A stretch of DNA of 64,000 nt, taken from Bacteroides cellulosilyticus (GTDB lineage: Bacteria > Bacteroidota > Bacteroidia > Bacteroidales > Bacteroidaceae). The stretch covers positions 2,476,001 through 2,540,000 of the forward strand of contig NZ_CP081903.1 in assembly GCF_020091405.1 (NCBI RefSeq), read 5' to 3'. The notes below the pieces were generated by a model that saw only the letters and a program-made list of their open reading frames with translations, was not told the DNA's origin and ran no database searches. Shown here piece by piece: positions 45,037 to 54,061 of this stretch. A program made the position numbers and the translations under genes. The number at the start of each line of letters is the position of its first letter. Within the stretch, counting starts at the first letter, position 1.

Positions 45037-47829
45037 ATGAGAGATAGAATAATAAACTACATTCTACTGTTGATGTTTTGTATTCCTGTTTACTCTCAAT
45101 CTTATATATTCCGCGGAGTGTCCGGTACAGAAGGACTTTCAGATTTGGTAATCAGTACCCTTTACAAAGACTCCTGTGGATATGTCTGGATGGGAACGGC
45201 TACTTCGGTAGAACGTTTTGATGGGGTACATTTGAAACATTATCCGATATATGCATCCAGTGAAAGATGGAAGTGGGTAAATGCCATTATTGAAACATCA
45301 GGAAATCAGTTATGGGTAGGAACTGATGGAGGATTTTGGCAGATAGGTCAGGATAGAGTGGATCGCGTTGCTCCTGATGTGATAAGAAACGGAGTTCGCT
45401 CCATTGTGAAGGATGATAAAGACACCTTATATATTGGTAGCGAAACTGGGTTGCATATATATAAGGATGGAAAAATAGAAACAGTATTGCTGGAAAACAA
45501 TTCCTTCTCTTCCGCCAATTTCATTGTCGGACTGCACCTGGAAGGCGAACGGTTGTGGCTCATAACCAGAAATGGGCTGTATTCAATGAATCTGAAAGAT
45601 AGGAAACCGGTTCATTATGCAAATAACCTGACAGAGAAAGAAGCATTGTTTTCTTATCGGAATATAACCCGTATAGACTCCACACTCTATTTGGGAACTA
45701 TGGAACATGGTATTCTGAGTTTTGATATCCGTACACACGAATTCCAGCATTATGTAGATGTGGGGTGCAATATTATCAGGTCTTTGTCTTGTGACGGGAA
45801 AGGTGTATTATATGTAGGTACTGATGGAAATGGTGTGCATTTCATTTCTACAAAGCAGAATAAGATCATCCGTTCGTTTGGTTACAATCCTGAAAATGGA
45901 AAAGGACTGCGTTCTAATTCCGTATATTCGCTTCTTGTTGATCGTGATGGATTGATATGGGTAGGGTTATGCCAGTTGGGATTGGACTATACAGTCTATC
46001 AGAGCGGACTCTTTTCTATTTATAGTACTCCTTATTTTACTTCGAAAGACATTCCGGTTCGCACCATATTCATCGGTAAAGAAGAGAAACTGATTGGTTC
46101 CCGCAATGGATTATTCTACATTGACGAACGCAACGGTCACGCTATCAAGTATTCTTCCCCGCAATTACGTTCCAGTATTATATCCTGTAGTTACGCTTTG
46201 CAAGGTAAGGTCTACATCGGTACATACGGTGGTGGAATGTATGTGTTTGATAGGGAAACAAAGAAAATAGACGATTTTGAGCCGGGAAGACCAATGCCTT
46301 TTGTGAACGGTCATATATTTTGTATTACTGCCGACAAGGATAATAATTTATGGATAGGGACATCCAATGGGGTTTACCGTTATAAGGACGGGAAGTTATC
46401 GAAACATTTTTCCAGTGATAATTCGCATTTGCCGGAAGGGAATATCTATGTGATCTACTTTGATTCCACCCTTAAAGGATGGATATGTACAGAAAATGGC
46501 ATCTGTATATGGGACCCTCTTTCCGACTCTATGAAGACAGGTGTCTTCCCTGAGGGATTTGTGGATAAAGAGAAAATATGTGGGATGTATGAAGATTCGG
46601 ACCATCAACTTTATTTTTTGCCGTACAAGGGAGATGTCTTTATTTCAGATGTATCCATGAGCCGTTTCCGGAAGATGCAGGCTAATACCCCTTTGGAAGG
46701 GAAAGATGCAATGTTCATGATAGAAGATAAGGAAGGGTGGCTATGGATAGCAACGAATAACGGATTGTACCGGTATGATAAGAAAGATACTTTTATTCCT
46801 TATAGTTTTGCGGATGGAATACCGGGACCGGTATTTCTGGCCTGTAATCCGGTGATAGATGAGAGTGGGGTGATATGGTTTGGGAATGCCAGAGGACTGA
46901 TTGGCTTATCGGTTGATTGGAAAAATGAAGAGAACAAGTTGGATTATAAAACAGTCATCTCTGCTGTTCATGTGAATGGGCAGGAAGTGTCCGGGGCAGG
47001 TCTGACCTTTAAAGATGGGGTAAGAGAGTTGTCATTGGATGCTTCGCAGAATAATGTAACTATTTACTTTTCCGGATTTACCTTTACCGATCCTGCTTAT
47101 ATGGCTTATGAATATCAGATGGAAGGAGTGGATAAAGATTGGCGGGTTCTGACAGGAAAATCTGAAGTCACTTATTATGATTTGTCTTCGGGTAATTACC
47201 TTTTTAAGGTTCGGCGTATGGGGAATCCTAAGTCCGAAACATGCCTGCGTATTCATATGCAGATATCCGTAAACTGGTATGGCTATGGAATTACTTTGGC
47301 GGTAATCATACTGGCGGCTTTAGCAGCTTATTATTTGTGGAAAAGGAAGTTACAGAATAAGGAAACTGCCCGTTTTTTGCGTGTACCTGAAGAACTCCGG
47401 ATATCCGGTAAGGGGATGGAGGACGCTGATTTATCAATGGAGGAAAAATACAAAACCAGTAATTTCTCCGAAGAAGAATGTAAGCGTCTGACGGAAAAAC
47501 TGAAGAAAGTAATGCGGGAAGAGAAGCCGTATACTAATCCTGAACTAAAGATTGCGGATTTGGCTTCGATCATTGGAGTTCCTTCTTATACTTTGTCTTA
47601 TTTGTTTAATCAATACCTGAAGCGAAATTATTATGACTATATCAATGATTACCGTATTGCCGAGTTTAAATCTCTGGTGAGTAAGGGTGAACACACAAGA
47701 TACACATTGAATGCTTTGATGGAGTTGTGCGGGTTTAGCTCGCGAACTTCTTTCTTCCGTTATTTTAAGAAAGTAAATGGCATTACTCCGAGTGAATATA
47801 TCAAGAGCCTGGAGGATACTCAAAAGTAA
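45037..47829 (+). CDS. membrane-spanning sensor-regulator: two-component-type propeller, Y_Y_Y domain and AraC helix-turn-helix, no kinase
   Basis: A 930-aa regulator. Signal peptide (IINYILLLMFCIPVYSQS), two beta-propeller lobes built from repeats such as GYVWMGTATSVERFDG, NNLWIGTSNGVYRYKDG and GWLWIATNNGLYRYDK (about 25-640), a Y_Y_Y domain (about 650-745), one membrane segment (GITLAVIILAALAAYYLWKRK, about 752-772), a short linker and an AraC double helix-turn-helix (about 830-925, LKIADLASIIGVPSYTLSYLFNQ). The histidine-kinase and receiver domains of the usual Bacteroides hybrid two-component systems are absent. It precedes an ECF sigma, susC, susD and GH36, and so probably senses an alpha-galactoside in the periplasm. 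Confidence 0.92.
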   Translation: MRDRIINYILLLMFCIPVYSQSYIFRGVSGTEGLSDLVISTLYKDSCGYVWMGTATSVERFDGVHLKHYPIYASSERWKWVNAIIETSGNQLWVGTDGGFWQIGQDRVDRVAPDVIRNGVRSIVKDDKDTLYIGSETGLHIYKDGKIETVLLENNSFSSANFIVGLHLEGERLWLITRNGLYSMNLKDRKPVHYANNLTEKEALFSYRNITRIDSTLYLGTMEHGILSFDIRTHEFQHYVDVGCNIIRSLSCDGKGVLYVGTDGNGVHFISTKQNKIIRSFGYNPENGKGLRSNSVYSLLVDRDGLIWVGLCQLGLDYTVYQSGLFSIYSTPYFTSKDIPVRTIFIGKEEKLIGSRNGLFYIDERNGHAIKYSSPQLRSSIISCSYALQGKVYIGTYGGGMYVFDRETKKIDDFEPGRPMPFVNGHIFCITADKDNNLWIGTSNGVYRYKDGKLSKHFSSDNSHLPEGNIYVIYFDSTLKGWICTENGICIWDPLSDSMKTGVFPEGFVDKEKICGMYEDSDHQLYFLPYKGDVFISDVSMSRFRKMQANTPLEGKDAMFMIEDKEGWLWIATNNGLYRYDKKDTFIPYSFADGIPGPVFLACNPVIDESGVIWFGNARGLIGLSVDWKNEENKLDYKTVISAVHVNGQEVSGAGLTFKDGVRELSLDASQNNVTIYFSGFTFTDPAYMAYEYQMEGVDKDWRVLTGKSEVTYYDLSSGNYLFKVRRMGNPKSETCLRIHMQISVNWYGYGITLAVIILAALAAYYLWKRKLQNKETARFLRVPEELRISGKGMEDADLSMEEKYKTSNFSEEECKRLTEKLKKVMREEKPYTNPELKIADLASIIGVPSYTLSYLFNQYLKRNYYDYINDYRIAEFKSLVSKGEHTRYTLNALMELCGFSSRTSFFRYFKKVNGITPSEYIKSLEDTQK

Positions 47830-47854
47830 AATAAAATAGTTTTTCTCTCTTCCT

Positions 47855-47880
47855 GCGTCTCATATAATAAATTGAGACGC
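47855..47880 (+). terminator. intrinsic terminator after the sensor-regulator
   Basis: Arms GCGTCTCA / TGAGACGC (8 bp, extendable) with an AT-rich loop, followed by TTCTTCTTCT. It separates the regulator transcript from the ECF sigma gene. Confidence 0.65.
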
Positions 47881-48028
47881 TTCTTCTTCTATTGCTAATT
47901 TATTGTTTGATAGTCTGTTATCTGTATACTTTGTCCGCCTCTATAGAGTGGAATATATAGGAGGTGAAGATGAGGCTTTTTTTGATTTTCGCGCTCTATA
48001 TTTGCAGCATAAAGTTAATCAAAAATAT

Positions 48029-48550
48029 ATGGAAATGAGAAATACAGTGATAACTTCCGACCGATTGATAGCCGATTCCTACATAGCCTATCACCACTTG
48101 GTATATCTTTATATATATCGTAAAGTGAATAATAAAGCAGAAGCGGAAGACTTGTCACAAGATGTATTCCTTCGTTTGATGGATTATAATCAGATGCTTT
48201 GCAAAGAAACAATCAGGTCCTTTATTTTTATCATTGCCAGTAATCTGGTGAATGATTTCTTTCGCCGTTTTTATAGAATTCAGGCTCTTACACCTTATAT
48301 ATATGAATATACGATGGCACGTACTGATGATGTGGAAAGCCGTGTGATTGCTAATGACTTATTGTCTCGCGAGAAGTATAAGTTGAGTTTGCTTCCGCCA
48401 CAGCGTAAAACGGTTTATGCGATGAACCGCTTTGAGGGTAAGACGGTCCGGGAAATTTCACAAAAGCTCAATCTTTCGCAGCGTACGGTTGAAAATCATT
48501 TGTTCATCAGCCGTAAGGAAGTGCGCGAGTACATAAAACAATGCATCTAA
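48029..48550 (+). CDS. ECF-type RNA polymerase sigma factor linked to a SusC gene
   Basis: A 173-aa sigma factor with region 2 (YHHLVYLYIYRKVNNKAEAEDLSQDVFLRLMDY) and region 4 (LLPPQRKTVYAMNRFEGKTVREISQKLNLSQRTVENHLFISRKEVREY). It lies 40 bp before susC. No anti-sigma gene is present beside it, unlike the usual ECF/FecR-like pairs that flank SusC genes. The frame is open to an ATG at 47903, but ATG 48029 starts where ECF similarity starts and avoids a non-conserved 42-residue tail. Confidence 0.88.
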   Translation: MEMRNTVITSDRLIADSYIAYHHLVYLYIYRKVNNKAEAEDLSQDVFLRLMDYNQMLCKETIRSFIFIIASNLVNDFFRRFYRIQALTPYIYEYTMARTDDVESRVIANDLLSREKYKLSLLPPQRKTVYAMNRFEGKTVREISQKLNLSQRTVENHLFISRKEVREYIKQCI

Positions 48551-48590
48551 TTAGATAATATCAATAGTGTTAATTTTAAATTTATAAATT

Positions 48591-51500
48591 ATGAAGAGTG
48601 AATTTTTGAAATTCTCGTCGAAAAGAATCTTGTTCTCTACGGTGGTGACTTCTGTCCTCATGGCGGGTAGTCCTCTGGAGGTATTTGCGGCGGATGCCAC
48701 TGAAGTGCAGGCTGTGATGCAAACCGGTACTGTTACCGGTCGGGTGGTGGATGCCAATGGCGAGCCTGTAATCGGTGCCAGCATCTTGGTAAAAGGAACG
48801 GGAACCGGTATAATTACGGATATAAATGGTGATTTTACAGTGAGTGCATCGCCTAATGCCACTTTGGTAGTATCTTTTGTGGGATATAAAACGCAAGAAA
48901 TATCCCTTAGCGGTAAAAAGAATATTAAAATCATTCTGCAAGAGGATTCTGAACTGTTGGACGAAGTGGTGGTCGTGGGGTATGGTACTCAGAAGAAAGC
49001 TACATTGACCGGTGCGGTTGCATCGGTAAGTGGGGATGTGTTGGAGAGCCGTCCGGTATCAAATACTGCTATTGGGTTACAGGGACAGATTCCGGGCTTG
49101 ACCATTACGCGTACTTCGGCCCGCCCGGGTGATGAAGATATGACTATTCAGTTGCGTGGTGCTTCTTCTACCAATAAGGTAGAGCCACTGGTAATTATTG
49201 ATGGAGTTCCTGCTATCAGCAATACGGAATTCAGCTCGTTGAATCCCAATGACATTGAGAATGTATCGGTACTGAAAGATGCATCGGCAGCCATCTATGG
49301 AGCACGTGCGGCAGGTGGTGTTATTTTGGTGACGACGAAAAAAGGAAAGAAGGGTGACAAACTGAGAATTTCGTATAATGGGATGGTTACAGCCAATACT
49401 CCCGCCAATATGATACCGCTGGCAGGCATGAGAGATTTTGCTTCGACCATGGCAGAGGCTTCTTACCAGGACTTTGTAGAATCAGATGGGAATGGCGGGG
49501 AAGTCATTACACAACGTTACGTCAACGGACAAACCTGGAATAATGTATTGGCAGTAGGTGGCAAGACACCCCATGCAGGTGTCAGTTTTGATGATACCAA
49601 TCTGCTGGTAATTGATAAAATGGCACTTGGAGATCCATTTACTTATGTGGATACTAATAATCTGATACATTATTATGAGTCAAATAACTGGTTGGATTTA
49701 CTTTATGGTACCACCTGGAGCACTCAGCACAATATCGGTATTCAGGGTTCCAGCGAACGTGCACGCTGGTCGGCATCTTTGGGATATGCTGATGACCGTT
49801 CTGTTATTATAGCTACAGACGACGGTATCAAAAAATACAATGCACGTATGAATGCGGACTATGATATTACTAAGTGGCTGGTATTCAATATGAATATTTC
49901 TTATAGCAATCGTTATAAAGACAGCCCGCTCGATGGGCTTGATGGTAACAACTCTGGTATGTATGATGCGCCTGCGGCACCGGCCTATACTCCTTCCGGA
50001 AATTATTATGATTTCTATGTTTGCGGGCGTTCTCCCTTATCGGCTATGCAGGCCGGTGGACGGGCAAAACAAGAATTTGAGACATTCCGTTATTCCAATA
50101 CGTTGACAGCTCAGCTGACCAAGGACCTGAAAGCAACCGGTTCTATGTCGTTCATTAAGAATAATAATGTGCAAACTGAGTATAAGACAACATATTATGT
50201 AGGAGCACCTTATGCCGTAAATATAGAAAAGAACGGAAATGGAGAGGTGATAGGATATGACGTGAATGAGCAGTTGAATGTAGTCAATGCAGGGACAAAG
50301 AGCTATGCGCAGGAACGTAGCCAGCGCACTTTCTATGAAAATTACTCCTTGCAACTGGATTACAATCATACATTCGGCAATGTGCATAATGTAGCTGCCA
50401 TGGTTGGTGCCAATGCTGAGAAGAGAACCTACAAGAACGTGACGGCCAAGCGTACGGATTTGCTATACGACGGTTTGTTTGACCTGAATACCGGATCGGC
50501 AGGATCAACGAACCAGACAGTAACCGGCGGCTCTAATGCGCAAGGATATATATCCTATCTGACCCGTTTGAATTACAATTATGCAGGGAAATATATGATT
50601 GAGGCTTTGGGACGTCGCGACGGTACTTCTAAATTTCATGTAGACTACCGTTGGTGTAACTTTGGTGCCGCCAGTGTAGGATGGAGAATCTCTGAAGAGA
50701 ATTTTGTGAAGAAGAATGTAAAATGGCTGGATAATCTGAAATTGCGTGCTTCTTATGGTGTCACAGGTGGTGCGGTGAGCGAATTGGGCAACTATGACTA
50801 TCTGTCTGCCATCACGCTGAGTACTTACTACTTCAACGGTGGTCAGGAACAAATTGCTTATCTTTCTAAAATGACCGACTACTCACGTACCTGGGAGAAA
50901 TTGCAAAATCTGAATATCGGTGTTGACTTTGCCCTGTTTGGTAACCGCCTGACCGGTAGCTTCGATTGGTATCAGAAGAAGAACAATAATATGCTGGTTT
51001 CCCTTACCTATCCGGATGTATTGGGAACAAATCCGGCAGCCACTAACGATGCAAAACTCCGTGTGAAAGGTTGGGAAGCCGTAATTGGTTGGAACGACCG
51101 TGTAGGAAAAGTGGATTATTGGGTAAATGCTTCTTTGAGTGACGCCCGTTCCATGGTGGTGGATTATGCAGGAACAGATACCTGGACAGCGGGGCTGGTG
51201 AAAGTACGCGAAGGTTATCCGTTGAATTCATTGTTCGTTTACAAGACTGACGGTTATTTTACCTCGTATGATGAGATTGCTGATTACTACAGGCAATATG
51301 CCGGAAACAGTGCCTTGGCGAAAGTAGCGCAAAGCAGTGCAAACACTCATCTGCGTCCGGGCGACCGTAAGAAGGTATTGATTCTTGATCCTGACAATGA
51401 CACGACAAATGGAAAAGGGAATACCGGAGCCGGAGACGTTTATCACTATGGCGATTCGGACCCTCACTTCAACTTCGGTCTCAATGCGGGAGCCAGATGG

Positions 51501-51947
51501 AATAACTTCGATTTTTCTTTATTTGTGCAAGGAGTGGGAAAACGTAACATTCTGCGTGATACTGGTATGAACACATGTGCTTTCTATGTTAACTATACCA
51601 ATATCCTGACCACTCACCTTGATACATGGACTTGGGACAATCAGAATGCTGAGTATGCCCGTCTTTCTTTGCAGCAGGATAAGAATAAATGGAATGTAGA
51701 CAACAATGATACTGCCATTCAGAACGCATGGTATGCCCGTCTTAAAAACATTACTGTCGGTTACACCATTCCTTCTTCCATCACAAGTAAATGGAAGATA
51801 GAGAAACTGAGATTTTATTTCTCGGGCGATAACGTAGCGGAAATCACAGGTCTGTCGGACGGATATGATCCGGAAAAGGGAACCAGTGCAAGAACCACCC
51901 TTCCTTTCAGCCGTAGTTGGACGCTCGGTGTTGATTTGACTTTCTAA
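48591..51947 (+). CDS. SusC/RagA-family TonB-dependent transporter (alpha-galactoside locus)
   Basis: A 1118-aa outer-membrane importer. Signal peptide region (SKRILFSTVVTSVLMAGSPLEVFAA), carboxypeptidase-D-like domain (GTVTGRVVDANGEPVIGASILVKGTG), TonB box-like LLDEVVVVGYGTQKK, plug with VSVLKDASAAIYGARAAGGVILVTTKKG, and a beta-barrel ending SRSWTLGVDLTF. No STN signalling domain precedes the carboxypeptidase-D-like domain, although an ECF sigma gene lies directly upstream. SusD follows after 24 bp. Confidence 0.95.
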   Translation: MKSEFLKFSSKRILFSTVVTSVLMAGSPLEVFAADATEVQAVMQTGTVTGRVVDANGEPVIGASILVKGTGTGIITDINGDFTVSASPNATLVVSFVGYKTQEISLSGKKNIKIILQEDSELLDEVVVVGYGTQKKATLTGAVASVSGDVLESRPVSNTAIGLQGQIPGLTITRTSARPGDEDMTIQLRGASSTNKVEPLVIIDGVPAISNTEFSSLNPNDIENVSVLKDASAAIYGARAAGGVILVTTKKGKKGDKLRISYNGMVTANTPANMIPLAGMRDFASTMAEASYQDFVESDGNGGEVITQRYVNGQTWNNVLAVGGKTPHAGVSFDDTNLLVIDKMALGDPFTYVDTNNLIHYYESNNWLDLLYGTTWSTQHNIGIQGSSERARWSASLGYADDRSVIIATDDGIKKYNARMNADYDITKWLVFNMNISYSNRYKDSPLDGLDGNNSGMYDAPAAPAYTPSGNYYDFYVCGRSPLSAMQAGGRAKQEFETFRYSNTLTAQLTKDLKATGSMSFIKNNNVQTEYKTTYYVGAPYAVNIEKNGNGEVIGYDVNEQLNVVNAGTKSYAQERSQRTFYENYSLQLDYNHTFGNVHNVAAMVGANAEKRTYKNVTAKRTDLLYDGLFDLNTGSAGSTNQTVTGGSNAQGYISYLTRLNYNYAGKYMIEALGRRDGTSKFHVDYRWCNFGAASVGWRISEENFVKKNVKWLDNLKLRASYGVTGGAVSELGNYDYLSAITLSTYYFNGGQEQIAYLSKMTDYSRTWEKLQNLNIGVDFALFGNRLTGSFDWYQKKNNNMLVSLTYPDVLGTNPAATNDAKLRVKGWEAVIGWNDRVGKVDYWVNASLSDARSMVVDYAGTDTWTAGLVKVREGYPLNSLFVYKTDGYFTSYDEIADYYRQYAGNSALAKVAQSSANTHLRPGDRKKVLILDPDNDTTNGKGNTGAGDVYHYGDSDPHFNFGLNAGARWNNFDFSLFVQGVGKRNILRDTGMNTCAFYVNYTNILTTHLDTWTWDNQNAEYARLSLQQDKNKWNVDNNDTAIQNAWYARLKNITVGYTIPSSITSKWKIEKLRFYFSGDNVAEITGLSDGYDPEKGTSARTTLPFSRSWTLGVDLTF

Positions 51948-51971
51948 TTATTAACTGAAAAATTAAAGAAC

Positions 51972-53915
51972 ATGAAAAAGATATTATTTGCGATGACTGC
52001 AACCGCCATAGTGTTGTGCGCGACTTCTTGCTCGGATTATTTTCTGGATCTGACTCCTACCGACCAGCAAACTGAAGCCAACTACTACAAAAGTGCGAAG
52101 GAATTTGAAGTGGCAGCCAAAAGTACTTACAGCTTTTACGGATTCAAAGATATGTCGGAGACGGTCAACGGGACTAAATATACCAGAACCTTCTATGACA
52201 TCATGGATAATAACTCCGACATCATCAGCGGGGTACATTCCATAGCGGCCGGCACGCAGGCTGCATCTACAAACGATACTTACTGGTCATTGTGCTATGC
52301 TAAAATCCGTAAGTGTAACGTTGTTATCGAAAAGGGTGATGAATATAGCGGTACGGATGATATCAGTGCCTCACTTGCCATAGCCCGCTTCTTTCGTGCC
52401 TACCAGTATTTCTATTTACTTCAGCGATTTGGCGGTGTCCCCATCATTACAGAGTCTCTTTCATCCACTTCCAGTGAACTGTATGCCCCTCGCAACTCGC
52501 GTTATGAGGTTGTGAAGTTGATATTGGACGATCTGAATTATGCGATTCTGCACCTTTCGGATGAGGCTGATTATGACGGCAAAGTGAGCCGGCAAGGTGC
52601 ACAGGCCTTTAAGGCACGGGTGCTGCTGTTCGAAGGTACATGGGAGAAATATGTAGGTGCCACCACTGATGGGAATGGAACTTCGGAGGGAGCCGGAAGC
52701 AGCAAACCTTCCGATTATCCAAGTGTGGAAAGCATGCTGACCGAAGCGGCTTCACTGGCCAATGAAATCATTGTATCCGGAAAGTATGAATTGTGGAATG
52801 CCAAAGGTACGGTGTATGAAAGCATTGCCTATAACTACCTTTTCAATTTGGAGGATGAGGATACGAATCCGATGGGTTTCAAGAAAGATAAGAACCATGA
52901 GTTTATTCTCCAGATTGCTTATAACCATGATAATAACCGCATTGCCAAAAATGTCACCAAGTCTTTTGGAGGTGATAATAATCAGGCCAGTGCCATCACC
53001 ATCAAGATGATGAATATGTTCCCTTGCACCACGGATGGTTTGCCCTATCTGTATTCAAAGGACTACAACGGGTACGATAAACTGACGGATATTTTCGATA
53101 ACCGCGACTCGCGCCTGACCTCATGCGTCAAAAGGCCGGGAGATACCTATTATTTCATGGGATCGAACGGTGCGGATCGAACTACTTATGCCAAAGCCGA
53201 TTATGTGACGGTCTTTGATTTCCCTTCGGCATGTACTCCTTATTATCCCATCGTTCTTAATGCCGGGTATACGGGCTTTCAGAATCGCAAGATGTGCTCG
53301 GAACGTAAGGATTATAGAGATGAGGATGAAGGCTATAACTATCCTGTACTTCGTTTGGCAGAAGTTTATCTGATATATGCGGAAGCCAAATGTGAACTGG
53401 GGAATGGTGCCATCTCTGATGAAGATCTGGATAAATCTATCAATCTGCTGCATGATCGTGCCGGATCTGCCCGCATCAGTAATGCATCCGTGGCACAAGC
53501 CAATGCCAACTATCTGGCCAATACCGGTAAAGCCGGAAATATGACGGTGCTGGAACTTATTCGTAATGAGCGGGCTGTAGAATTACGCAATGAAAATTTG
53601 CGCCCTTATGATTTGCTGCGTTGGGGAATTGCCGAAGAAGCATTGAACACTAACCGTTCGGGCATTGTAGTGAAGAATCCTGACGGAACAGATACGGAGT
53701 TGGTAACATTCAGCTATGAAGGAGGTGGAAATACTCAGGCCTTATACTCTTCGGCTGCCGCCGTATATGGTTTTGAAACATTGGAAGATGGCTCAAAGGC
53801 ACTGATTATCAACGATAAGTCTCAGTTCAATATGCAACGTAAAAATTATCTGTATCCGATTCCTTTGTCACAGATTCAGCTGAACCCGGCTTTGTTGCAG
53901 AATCCTGGATATTGA
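51972..53915 (+). CDS. SusD/RagB-family nutrient-binding lipoprotein (alpha-galactoside locus)
   Basis: A 647-aa surface lipoprotein (VLCATSCSDYFLDLTPTDQQTEANYYKS, lipid Cys near residue 20), with the RagB/SusD helical core (SASLAIARFFRAYQYFYLLQRFGGVPIITE), the conserved LRLAEVYLIYAEAKCELG, and the C-terminal FNMQRKNYLYPIPLSQIQLNPALLQNPGY. It pairs with the preceding SusC. It is followed by a hairpin and then the GH36 gene. Confidence 0.95.
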   Translation: MKKILFAMTATAIVLCATSCSDYFLDLTPTDQQTEANYYKSAKEFEVAAKSTYSFYGFKDMSETVNGTKYTRTFYDIMDNNSDIISGVHSIAAGTQAASTNDTYWSLCYAKIRKCNVVIEKGDEYSGTDDISASLAIARFFRAYQYFYLLQRFGGVPIITESLSSTSSELYAPRNSRYEVVKLILDDLNYAILHLSDEADYDGKVSRQGAQAFKARVLLFEGTWEKYVGATTDGNGTSEGAGSSKPSDYPSVESMLTEAASLANEIIVSGKYELWNAKGTVYESIAYNYLFNLEDEDTNPMGFKKDKNHEFILQIAYNHDNNRIAKNVTKSFGGDNNQASAITIKMMNMFPCTTDGLPYLYSKDYNGYDKLTDIFDNRDSRLTSCVKRPGDTYYFMGSNGADRTTYAKADYVTVFDFPSACTPYYPIVLNAGYTGFQNRKMCSERKDYRDEDEGYNYPVLRLAEVYLIYAEAKCELGNGAISDEDLDKSINLLHDRAGSARISNASVAQANANYLANTGKAGNMTVLELIRNERAVELRNENLRPYDLLRWGIAEEALNTNRSGIVVKNPDGTDTELVTFSYEGGGNTQALYSSAAAVYGFETLEDGSKALIINDKSQFNMQRKNYLYPIPLSQIQLNPALLQNPGY

Positions 53916-53971
53916 TAGAAGAGTAGTTTACCGCTAAAGAAAATATACATGGTAAATGCTTGACCGATAAA

Positions 53972-54022
53972 ACAGAAATACTCAAAAAGTAACGTCTCCT
54001 GAGTACTTTTGAGTATTTCTGT
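53972..54022 (+). terminator. hairpin between susD and the GH36 gene (terminator or attenuator)
   Basis: Arms 53972-53987 and 54007-54022 pair over 16 bp (ACAGAAATACTCAAAA / TTTTGAGTATTTCTGT) with further pairing inside. There is no T run after the right arm, so it may attenuate or stabilise message rather than end it. Either way it separates susCD from GH36. Confidence 0.65.
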
Positions 54023-54061
54023 TCATGTAATTGTAATTAGTGCAAATAGAACATATATAGT

